From CAZTTH01 sp964615975 (GTDB lineage: Bacteria; Verrucomicrobiota; Lentisphaeria; JABSQK01; JAJFLO01): a stretch of DNA of 64,000 nt. The notes under the pieces were generated by a model. That model made no database searches. It had not been told where the DNA came from and saw nothing but the letters and a program-made list of their open reading frames with translations. Where the stretch lies: the NCBI GenBank assembly GCA_964615975.1, contig CAZTTH010000012.1:24233-88232 (forward strand), given 5' to 3'. The translations under genes and the position numbers were made by a program. Of this stretch, positions 56,448 to 63,699 are shown piece by piece; the first letter of the stretch is position 1; each line of letters begins with the position of its first letter.

Positions 56448-56715
56448 TTCGAATATTGAGACTGAACCAGTTGCTATTCGCGTTTGGGTGGAAAAACGGA
56501 TTGTATTTTTAGAACTATTTGATGGTCGGATTGTCGGTTTTCCTGCTGATCGATTTCGAATTTTGAGAAGAGCCAGTAATGAACAGCTTCAAAATGTCTC
56601 ATTGGAATTAAATGGCTTTGCGCTCCGTTGGGAGGAATTGGATGAAGATATAACCGTTCCAGGGGTTGTTGCCGGTTATTTTCAATTGCCATATCCCGAG
56701 AATGCAATTGATTGA
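56428..56715 (+). CDS. DUF2442 family small protein
   Basis: 95 residues. Core IRVWVEKRIVFLELFDGRIVGFPADRFRILRRAS (as two blocks) and the final GVVAGYF are family-typical. DUF2442 is a small alpha+beta protein that often binds or accompanies a DUF4160 partner; an antitoxin-like role is inference. Overlap with the preceding gene indicates coupled translation. Confidence 0.82.
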   Translation: MSTTIIDSNIETEPVAIRVWVEKRIVFLELFDGRIVGFPADRFRILRRASNEQLQNVSLELNGFALRWEELDEDITVPGVVAGYFQLPYPENAID

Positions 56716-56757
56716 ACAGGCATCCTGATGACGATTGGCATCATGCTACCATCATCG

Positions 56758-56867
56758 ATTCTATAATTTCAAATCTATAATCACTAATCTGAATCATACT
56801 TCTTACTTCTATCTTCTAAATTCTATCTTCTCACTTCTCCATTCTCACTACTAACTTCTCTCTTCCC
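56758..56867 (+). repeat. Degenerate 7-bp tandem repeat ending at galE start codon
   Basis: From 56798 to 56867 the sequence splits into ten consecutive heptamers of the form ACTTCTT, ACTTCTA, TCTTCTA, AATTCTA, TCTTCTC, ACTTCTC, CATTCTC, ACTACTA, ACTTCTC, TCTTCCC; the galE ATG is the next base. A weaker seven-base rhythm (AATCTAT, AATCACT, AATCTGA) reaches back to about 56758. The plus strand is almost purine-free at the usual ribosome-site position. Short heptamer arrays of this type are known in cyanobacteria (STRR); function here unknown. Confidence 0.75.
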
Positions 56868-57848
56868 ATGATCCCCATTCTCGTCACCGGCGGCGCCGGA
56901 TATATTGGCAGTCATACCGCGAAGGTGCTGGCACAAAATGGTTTTCAACCGATTGTGTATGATAATCTCAGCCTGGGCCATCGCGCCGCGGTGCGCTGGG
57001 GACCATTGATTGAGGGTGATCTGGCTGATGCCCGGCTGCTGCGCGAAACCCTGCGGCAGCATAAGGTCAAGGCGGTAATTCATTTTGCCGGTTTTTCCTA
57101 TGTCGGAGAATCCGTTACCGCGCCGCGCAAGTACTTCCATAATAACGCGGTTAACACCCTCCATTTGCTGGATGCCATGAGTGATTGCGGCGTCGACAAT
57201 ATTGTGTTCTCCTCGACCTGTGCGGTTTATGGCGAGCCTGAAATCATTCCCATTCCAGAGAGTCATCCCACCCGGCCGATCAATCCCTATGGCGACAGCA
57301 AGTTATTCATCGAAAGAATGTTGCATGCCTATTCCCAGGCGTATGGATTGCGCTGGATCTCCCTGCGTTATTTCAATGCCGCCGGCGCCGATCCCGCTGG
57401 CGAAATCGGCGAAGACCATGATCCGGAATCACACCTGATCCCGTTATGCATTTTCGCGATACAGCAGAAGATTCCATTTTTACAGTTATTTGGCACCGAT
57501 TATCCCACTCCCGATGGCACCGCCATTCGCGATTATATTCACGTCCTCGATCTGGCTGCCGCTCATGAGCTGGCGGTGCGGAATCTCCTCGATGAGAAGG
57601 GGAATTTTGTCTGTAATCTCGGCACCGGCACCGGCTGTTCCGTGCGTGAGGTGATTGCCGCTGTCGAAAGGGTCAGCGGACAACCCGTGCCATTCAAGGA
57701 GAAGGGACGGCGAGCCGGAGATCCTCCGGAATTAGTCGCCAATACACAAAAGGCATATCACCTGTGGAACTGGCGACCGGTTTACAGTGATCTCGATACC
57801 ATCGTCCGCACCGCGTGGAATTGGCATGCAAAAGCTTCTCTTGCTTAA
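56868..57848 (+). CDS. galE: UDP-glucose 4-epimerase
   Basis: 326-residue short-chain dehydrogenase-type epimerase giving UDP-galactose (or the GalNAc form) for the polymer. NAD loop TGGAGYIGSHTAKVL (7-21), S115-S116-T117 and Y141/K145 in NPYGDSK, plus DYIHVLDLAAAH and NLGTGTGCSVREV. Length and motifs are standard. It lacks a Shine-Dalgarno; instead a heptamer repeat array runs into the ATG. Fits the polysaccharide cluster. Confidence 0.94.
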   Translation: MIPILVTGGAGYIGSHTAKVLAQNGFQPIVYDNLSLGHRAAVRWGPLIEGDLADARLLRETLRQHKVKAVIHFAGFSYVGESVTAPRKYFHNNAVNTLHLLDAMSDCGVDNIVFSSTCAVYGEPEIIPIPESHPTRPINPYGDSKLFIERMLHAYSQAYGLRWISLRYFNAAGADPAGEIGEDHDPESHLIPLCIFAIQQKIPFLQLFGTDYPTPDGTAIRDYIHVLDLAAAHELAVRNLLDEKGNFVCNLGTGTGCSVREVIAAVERVSGQPVPFKEKGRRAGDPPELVANTQKAYHLWNWRPVYSDLDTIVRTAWNWHAKASLA

Positions 57849-57882
57849 GAATTTCCAGGATGCTCATGCTCTGATATTATTA

Positions 57883-58094
57883 ACCACGGATTTCACGGAT
57901 TAACGCGGATGTGGAGTAGAGAGATCATCGTGAGGTTGGAGATTCTCAGTGGAGAATATTGCCATCGGAGAATTGGCTAGGGACAGGCGTAGTTTGTACC
58001 TGACCAATTAGCCTGATAGCATATCCTTCAATTGAAGGATACTTAAACCTCACATGGTGTAAAATTATCCGCGAATATCCAAGTCATCCGTGGT
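57883..58094. mobile_element. MITE-like structured island, copy 1 (28-bp TIRs, three hairpins)
   Basis: Terminal repeats at 57883-57910 and 58067-58094 (inverse) match at 21 of 28 positions, both ends reading ACCACGGAT outward and CGCGGAT inward. Inside, stem GTGAGGTT/AACCTCAC (57930-57937, 58046-58053) encloses three hairpins: ATTCTC/GAGAAT (57942-57957), AATTGG..CAGG/CCTG..CCAATT (57971-58009) and a perfect 20-bp palindrome TATCCTTCAATTGAAGGATA (58022-58041). No open frame. The same plan recurs at 63700-64000. Lies between galE and the AlbA_2 gene. CACGGATT-type repeats alone are common in bacterial genomes; the shared internal plan is what is notable. Confidence 0.65.
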
Positions 58095-58142
58095 AAAAAA
58101 ATCCCGCAAAACCAATTTAGTAAAAATAAACCAGCAAATAAG

Positions 58143-59294
58143 ATGGACAACATTGAAGAGTTAATTAAAGCTGGCGAATCGGAAACTTTGGAGTTTAAAC
58201 GCTCAACTTCCTTGATTCGTGAAGGGATTGAATCCCTGGTTGCTTTTGCCAATCAAAGGGGAGGGCAGGTAATTTTTGGCATCGCGGATGATGGCACTGT
58301 TATTGGTCAACAGGTCTCCGATGATACCCTGAAAAACCTGGCCAACGCCATCAAGCTAAATACTGATCCCAAGCTTTACCCGTCAATCAAAAAACTCATG
58401 ATCGAAGGAAAGGAATGTATTGTGGTAACCATTGAAGAAAGTCCATTGAAACCCCATCTGGCATTGGGACGGGCTTTTTTACGTCTAGGGCCCACGAACC
58501 AGGTACTGAATCGGGATCAATATGAGTTATTGATCCGGCAGCAAAAAAATGGTTATGAATTTGATGACCAAATCAATCGCGATGCGCGCATGGATGACAT
58601 CGATGAATCATCCGTGCATGAATTTCTTGAGACCGCCAATGCGGTGCGCAATCTCAATGAAAGCATGTTTTTATCGACTGACATGATTTTGCAAAAGTTG
58701 GGATTGATCAGGGACAACGCTCTGACGAATGCGGCAATATTACTTTTTGGAAAATCGCCGGAAAAATACTTTGCCGGTCATTATGAAGTAAAATGCGGTC
58801 GCTTCAATGAGGATCATGGATATGCTGAAATCATGGATGAAAATGAGTTTAATACCGGTCTGATTCAGGCGGTGAAATTGACCCAGGGTTATCTCTTGCA
58901 AGCCTTGCATAAACAATACCGCAAAAACGGCGGCCAAGGTGCAGAAAAATTGGAGTATTCACCTCTGGTTATCCGGGAGTCGATTGTGAATATGCTGGTG
59001 CATCGCGATTATCGGCAGGGCATCAAAAGTACCATCGAGATCCGTCCCTCCGCCATTAGCTTTTTTAATCCCGCGACTTTGTTTGGTCCCACAATTACAC
59101 CGGAAACCTTAAAACGACGACATCCCTCTCGTCCGGGTAATAAACTGATTGCTAAAATATTTTACCTGATGGGGCTGTTTGAAAATTGGGGCAGCGGCAC
59201 CTTGCAGATCATCGATGGGGCCATTGCCGCGGGCAAAGTTGAACCTGATTTTGTGTATCAGGATGGGATGTTCCAACTGATATTGCATCGTTGA
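58143..59294 (+). CDS. AlbA_2 / HATPase_c_4 (Schlafen-like) protein
   Basis: 383 residues. Residues 1-125 are an AlbA_2 (Schlafen-type) domain: ESETLEFKRSTSLIREG, VAFANQRGGQVIFGIADDG. The C-terminal part about 270-365 is an HATPase_c_4/RecG-like domain with YSPLVIRESIVNMLVHRDY and NKLIAKIFYLMGLFENWGSG. This architecture is typical of proteins described as transcriptional regulators or ATP-dependent helicase-like, some in phage defence; activity here is not shown. Its end overlaps the frame of the exosortase gene upstream extension, but with ATG 59318 there is a 23-base gap. Confidence 0.88.
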   Translation: MDNIEELIKAGESETLEFKRSTSLIREGIESLVAFANQRGGQVIFGIADDGTVIGQQVSDDTLKNLANAIKLNTDPKLYPSIKKLMIEGKECIVVTIEESPLKPHLALGRAFLRLGPTNQVLNRDQYELLIRQQKNGYEFDDQINRDARMDDIDESSVHEFLETANAVRNLNESMFLSTDMILQKLGLIRDNALTNAAILLFGKSPEKYFAGHYEVKCGRFNEDHGYAEIMDENEFNTGLIQAVKLTQGYLLQALHKQYRKNGGQGAEKLEYSPLVIRESIVNMLVHRDYRQGIKSTIEIRPSAISFFNPATLFGPTITPETLKRRHPSRPGNKLIAKIFYLMGLFENWGSGTLQIIDGAIAAGKVEPDFVYQDGMFQLILHR

Positions 59295-59317
59295 TTGAGC
59301 ATGACCGGAATAAACTG

Positions 59318-60937
59318 ATGGTGTCAGCGATCAACATCTCGCGCTTGGAAGTGGCAGTTTGCGGCCTCCTTTTTCTGGTTTTTTCCTGGCCGATATTACA
59401 TATTCTCGCCGCCATATATTCGGTGGAACCCGATTACTCTCATGGGTTCATGGTCCCGCTCGTTTCCGCCTACGCCGCCTGGCAGATTTCACAGGACAAT
59501 CCCCGCGATAAATTAACCGGACTGCCACATCTGGCGCTTGGATTAATCTGCCTGGCGATGGGTATTTTGATGATTATCATGGGCATGTGGTATCAGATTG
59601 CCCTGTTGCCTGAAGGCATGGGGGTCGGCTTTTTGGGAGCCGTTGGCATTGGCGCGATGGTGATTGGTTGTACCGCGATCGGCGGCGGATTGCGTGCGAT
59701 CAAATCCTATTCATTTCCTCTTGTTTACCTGATTTTTGCGATTCCCTTTCCCCAATCATTGACCCAACCGTTTACCCTGTGGCTGCGGGAGTTGGTTTCC
59801 GCAATTGGCGAAAGGATGATTCGCCTGATCGGATTGACGGTTTATCGCGAAGGGAATGTCCTGCATCTGGCCAATAGCACCTTGGGGGTGGAAGACGCCT
59901 GCAGTGGAATTCGGTCGTTTTGGATGTTATTGGCTGGAGCGGTTGCCTTGGGATGGTTGTTGCAATTGCCATGGAAGCGGTCTCTGTTCCTATGGTTATG
60001 CACCCTGCCAATCTCAATCGCGATGAATTCCCTGCGGGTGGTGTTTACCGCGGTGATGGTGGTACGTGTGTCCCCGGAATTTGCTTCCGGCTGGCGGCAT
60101 GAACTCAGTGGTTGGTGCACCTTCATTGGCGGGTTGGTGGTACTGATTCTGCTGGCGAACCTGATTTCTCCTGACCAGCAGTTGTCAGGGAAAGGAATAA
60201 ATAAACCGACCCGCGATTTAGGATCCGGAGCAGGTATTTTCTCCCCTCCGGTAAAGATTCATCGGTTCGCGCTTTGTTGCATCCCCTTGCTTGGTTCGGG
60301 TATTTTTGCCAACCAAATGATCCTCGGGCATTATCATCCGAATGAGGATACTCATATAATCGAGCGGAGATCCCTAAGCGAATTCCCTGAACGACTTGGA
60401 AAGTTTCAAAAGGTTGCGGACAGTTACATCAGTCCCGGGCAATTGGAAATGTTAAACCCGACTGAATATCTGATTCGAACCTTCGCGCGCGATGGTCACC
60501 TGGTCGAACTGAGATTACTCTTTTGGGATGCCTTGTTATTCGCCGATGACTGGCGCGGTCAAGGATATGTCGCCGGTCACAATCCGGAAAAATGTTTTCC
60601 TTCATGGGGGTATCGCAAAGTGGAGGAATTCAGGCTTCAGTCTTCTCCCCTGGGACCGCGGACGGTGATGAGTCTTTTTGAGAAAGAGGGGAAGAAATCG
60701 CTGGTATTGTTCTGTTACAAAAGCCGTTTTTCCAAAGACCTTGGCGACGCGATCGGCGACAAATTAACCACCCTTTTGACATCATGGAATAATCCGGTCA
60801 TCAATCGTGGATCGCAATATTTGATTACCATCATTGTTGACGGCAATCAGGATCTCGAAACAGCCAAACACCACGCCAGCGAATTCGCGGCGGTTCTGAC
60901 ACCGCTTTTGCCCGGATATGGAATCAACGTTCACTGA
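59318..60937 (+). CDS. Exosortase fused to EpsI domain
   Basis: 539 residues from ATG 59318. N-terminal exosortase domain with about eight helices: PDYSHGFMVPLVSAY, catalytic Cys C195 in GVEDACSGIRSF, R240 in NSLRVVFTAVM, and H261 in RHELSGW, the Cys-Arg-His trio of the transpeptidase-like family. After a linker, residues about 330-539 are an EpsI (DUF3485) domain with AGHNPEKCFPSWGY. Exosortases sort proteins with PEP-CTERM-type tails and usually lie in exopolysaccharide loci, as here. No substrate with such a tail was found in the window. Confidence 0.93.
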   Translation: MVSAINISRLEVAVCGLLFLVFSWPILHILAAIYSVEPDYSHGFMVPLVSAYAAWQISQDNPRDKLTGLPHLALGLICLAMGILMIIMGMWYQIALLPEGMGVGFLGAVGIGAMVIGCTAIGGGLRAIKSYSFPLVYLIFAIPFPQSLTQPFTLWLRELVSAIGERMIRLIGLTVYREGNVLHLANSTLGVEDACSGIRSFWMLLAGAVALGWLLQLPWKRSLFLWLCTLPISIAMNSLRVVFTAVMVVRVSPEFASGWRHELSGWCTFIGGLVVLILLANLISPDQQLSGKGINKPTRDLGSGAGIFSPPVKIHRFALCCIPLLGSGIFANQMILGHYHPNEDTHIIERRSLSEFPERLGKFQKVADSYISPGQLEMLNPTEYLIRTFARDGHLVELRLLFWDALLFADDWRGQGYVAGHNPEKCFPSWGYRKVEEFRLQSSPLGPRTVMSLFEKEGKKSLVLFCYKSRFSKDLGDAIGDKLTTLLTSWNNPVINRGSQYLITIIVDGNQDLETAKHHASEFAAVLTPLLPGYGINVH

Positions 60938-61360
60938 TGCGGGTACTGGAGAATATGAATTTGACAGCAAACAGTCATATCCTTCTACTGTTATGACAGC
61001 TTTTCTAACCGGGGATTACGAAGCAGCTCAGGTCGGGAGACCTGGAGGTGTTAAGCGTCGGTTGGAGTTCAGGATTCAGTCTGCTCCGCTCTTCGGCCAA
61101 TACGTTGAGCCGCGGGATATCGCGGATATCGGGTTGGAGTACAGGCTTCAGCCTGCTCTGCTCTGCGGCTGTCATCGGAAGCAGTCCCGCATTGCGGGAC
61201 GGTACTATAACCTAGACTGCAATCTGATGGGGTTCAGTAGATCTATCAATGCGGGGTGTTGCCCAAAGATATCCGCAAGCAAAATGAATAGGGTGTTGTT
61301 TATGAAATTAACTTCTTGGTTTGATGCTCTGCTGCATCAAGAAGCTTTGCCAGGCATACT
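60938..61360. other. 423-bp gene-free region with repeat elements
   Basis: Between the exosortase and ABC permease genes. An open frame crosses it (60918-61364) but consists of repeat sequence, lacks a ribosome site and resembles no protein. Content: a partial repeat copy at 61060-61098 and a full copy at 61132-61216. No promoter for the next gene was convincingly identified. Confidence 0.55.
61060..61216 (+). repeat. Dispersed element, copies 2 (partial) and 3 (full)
   Basis: GGTTGGAGTTCAGGATTCAG (61060) and GGTTGGAGTACAGGCTTCAG (61132) are direct repeats 72 bases apart, continuing similarly for ~39 bases. The full copy contains the palindrome CAGGCTTCAGCCTG and ends with perfect hairpin GTCCCGC ATT GCGGGAC (61184-61200) and a tail to AACCTAG. 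The same order, inverted, occurs at 11188-11274. Confidence 0.65.
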
Positions 61361-62236
61361 GTGAACCCACCAGACATTAAAACAACGGACGGAGACGATT
61401 CCGAATGGACGATGATCATTCGTCCCGTGTCGTCCTGGTTCGATCTGCGCCTGCGCGAATTGTGGCTGTACCGTGATCTGATCGCTCTCTTTGTTCATCG
61501 CGATTTCGTCGCGCAGTACAAACAAACCATCCTCGGGCCAGCCTGGCATCTGATTCAACCCCTACTGACGACCCTGACCTTCACCTTCGTCTTCGGCAAG
61601 ATCGCTCAACTGTCAACCGATGGGCTGCCGCAATTCCTTTTTTATATGTCCGGATCAATCACCTGGAGTTATTTTTCCCATTGCCTGACCAGCACCTCCG
61701 CCACCTTTATCGCCAATGCCGGAGTCTTTGGCAAGGTGTATTTCCCGCGCCTCAGTGTTCCGGTGGCGATCCTGATCACCAATCTGATCTCCTTTTCGGT
61801 CCAGTTTGCATTATTTCTCTTTTTCATGGCATTTTTTTGGTGGCGTGGCGCGGCCTTCAATCCCAATATCTGTATTCTTTTAACTCCGATCCTGCTCGTG
61901 ATCATGGCCGCGCTGGGATTGGGATTCGGGATTATTGTTTCATCCCTGACGACGCGTTATCGGGATCTGCGCCAATTGGTGAATTTCGGGGTGCAATTAT
62001 TGATGTACGCCACCCCGGTGATATATCCCCTTTCCAGTATTCCGGATAAATATAAAATTTTCATTATGGCGAATCCCATGACTCCGATCATCGAAACCTT
62101 TCGTTATGCCTATTTGGGCGCTGGAAGCATCAATAGTCTGCATCTACTCTATAGTGTTGGAGTAACTCTGGTGATCGTGATGATCGGCCTGGTGATCTTC
62201 AATCGGGTTGAACGCACCTTCATGGATACCGTTTGA
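61361..62236 (+). CDS. ABC-2 type polysaccharide transporter permease (Wzm-like)
   Basis: 291 residues from GTG 61361. Six membrane helices with YKQTILGPAWHLIQPLLTTL near the start and TTRYRDLRQLVNFGVQLLMY later, both typical of Wzm/TagG-type exporters. The permease translocates lipid-linked polymer together with a Wzt ATPase, which is absent beside it. In a Wzy-type cluster its presence suggests a second glycan or a mixed system. Followed by a 180-base gap that holds a small open frame. Confidence 0.88.
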   Translation: MNPPDIKTTDGDDSEWTMIIRPVSSWFDLRLRELWLYRDLIALFVHRDFVAQYKQTILGPAWHLIQPLLTTLTFTFVFGKIAQLSTDGLPQFLFYMSGSITWSYFSHCLTSTSATFIANAGVFGKVYFPRLSVPVAILITNLISFSVQFALFLFFMAFFWWRGAAFNPNICILLTPILLVIMAALGLGFGIIVSSLTTRYRDLRQLVNFGVQLLMYATPVIYPLSSIPDKYKIFIMANPMTPIIETFRYAYLGAGSINSLHLLYSVGVTLVIVMIGLVIFNRVERTFMDTV

Positions 62237-62261
62237 TCCAGTCACTTGACTAACCACTTCC

Positions 62262-62420
62262 GTGAAAAATAACAAGCAATTCTCGGTGATCTGGCATTCG
62301 TTTGCATTGGCAAAATCTAAAAACAGAAAGCGAAAAATTGGTGGCAGTTCCGCCGCGTTGGTATGGTATGCTGATCCCAATCACTTTATCCCTTTTATCC
62401 AGAGGTCAGTGAGCACATGA
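62262..62420 (+). CDS. Possible 52-residue small protein overlapping neuB start
   Basis: GTG 62262 opens a frame ending TGA 62418-62420, overlapping the neuB ATG as ATGA. The product starts MKNNKQFSVIWHSFALAKSK, is basic, with no recognised family or membrane helix. No ribosome site before the GTG. The ATGA overlap is the only support, so it may be chance. Confidence 0.2.
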   Translation: MKNNKQFSVIWHSFALAKSKNRKRKIGGSSAALVWYADPNHFIPFIQRSVST

Positions 62421-63448
62421 AGATTGGCAAAAAAGAGTACAATCGAGATCATGCGTTGATTATCGCCGAGGTTGGTCAAGGTTATGACGGCAGTCTGGGC
62501 ATGGCACACGCGTTTATCGATGCCATCGCCATTTCCGGCGCCAACGCGGTAAAATTTCAGACCCACATCGCGGCTGCCGAAAGTACCCCAACCGAACCCT
62601 GGCAAATCAAGTTTGGTTATCAGGATAAATGCCGCTACGATTATTGGCAGCGGATGGAATTCAGCCCCGAACAATGGCGCGGACTTAAGCAGCACGCCGA
62701 GGACCGGGGATTGATTTTTTTAAGTTCGCCATACTCTCTGAAGGCAGTGGAGCTGCTTATGAGTCTGGGCATCAATGTCTGGAAAATTCCGTCAGAGGAA
62801 GTTGGCAATATGCAGTTGCTTGAAGCGGTGATTCAAACCCGCCTGCCGATTATCCTTTCCAGTGGAATGAGCACCATTGCCGAATTGGATCGTGCGGTTG
62901 CCGCGATTCAACCTCATGGCAATCAAATCGCTATTTTACAATGCACCAGCGAATCCCCCTGCCCGCCGGAGCATGTCGGGCTGAATCTGATTTCGGAAAT
63001 CCGCAACCGCTATGGCTGTGAGGTTGGTTTGTCGGATCATTCCGGGACCATATATCCCGGTCTTGCGGCGGTGTCACTGGGCATTCAAATTTTAGAAATT
63101 CATGTAACCCTGAGCCGGGAAATGTTCAGCCCCGATATGAGCGCGTCGATAACCACAGCGGAACTCAGGCAATTGGTCACGGGAGTTCGTTATATCGAAA
63201 AGATCTTATCCCATCCGGTGGATAAAAATACCATGGCAGAAAAACTCGAACCGATGCGCCGGTTGTGTACCAAGAGCCTGGTCGCAGCCAGAGATCTGCC
63301 GGTGGGAACAATTCTGCAACGACATCACCTGGCAAGCAAAAGACCCGGCCTCGGCATCCCCCCCGAACAGCTTGATAATGTACTGGGGAAGCGGGTAATA
63401 ACTGATTTAAGGGCGGATGATCTCCTTGATTATGAATTTCTTACCTGA
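62417..63448 (+). CDS. neuB: N-acetylneuraminate synthase family protein with SAF domain
   Basis: 343 residues. TIM-barrel synthase condensing a sugar with phosphoenolpyruvate: IIAEVGQGYDGSLG, AVKFQTHIA, SSPYSLKAVELL, KIPSEEVGNMQLLEAV, LSSGMSTIAELDRAV, LQCTSESPCPPE and VGLSDHSGT; a C-terminal SAF (antifreeze-like) domain about 283-343. Makes sialic acid or a related nonulosonate, or spore-coat-type sugar; the exact product is unknown as no NeuA/NeuC is in the window. AGAGG lies about eleven bases before the ATG. Confidence 0.92.
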   Translation: MKIGKKEYNRDHALIIAEVGQGYDGSLGMAHAFIDAIAISGANAVKFQTHIAAAESTPTEPWQIKFGYQDKCRYDYWQRMEFSPEQWRGLKQHAEDRGLIFLSSPYSLKAVELLMSLGINVWKIPSEEVGNMQLLEAVIQTRLPIILSSGMSTIAELDRAVAAIQPHGNQIAILQCTSESPCPPEHVGLNLISEIRNRYGCEVGLSDHSGTIYPGLAAVSLGIQILEIHVTLSREMFSPDMSASITTAELRQLVTGVRYIEKILSHPVDKNTMAEKLEPMRRLCTKSLVAARDLPVGTILQRHHLASKRPGLGIPPEQLDNVLGKRVITDLRADDLLDYEFLT

Positions 63449-63699
63449 ACGGGGAAGAATTCGAATAGGCGCTAATGTCGCCGACCGAACGATGGCAGGA
63501 AAGTATGATGTTATGGGAAATCCCTGGCTTAGTGACATTGAAAGGGTAGATGACCAAGAAAATCTATTATATATGTCGTCATTAAACGCCTGACAGAATG
63601 GTCAATTTGTGGCCGTCGGCGCTGACTTTATGTCCACGATTTCTAAATCTTATCCGTGTCCATCCGCGCTATCAGTGGTAAAAGAAGATGAAGAAAATG
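63449..63699. other. Gene-free region downstream of neuB
   Basis: No credible reading frame. An outward-type repeat end, ATCCGTGTCCATCCGCGCT to AGTGGT, is at 63650-63679, similar to the terminal repeats of the islands at 57883 and 63700. Confidence 0.45.

Noticed and set aside
61060..61170. Direct repeats suggestive of a CRISPR array
   Set aside because: Only two diverged units, spacing irregular, no cas genes and the same unit occurs dispersed at 11.2 kb.
60918..61364. 148-codon frame after the exosortase
   Set aside because: Made of the dispersed repeat copies; no ribosome site or homology.
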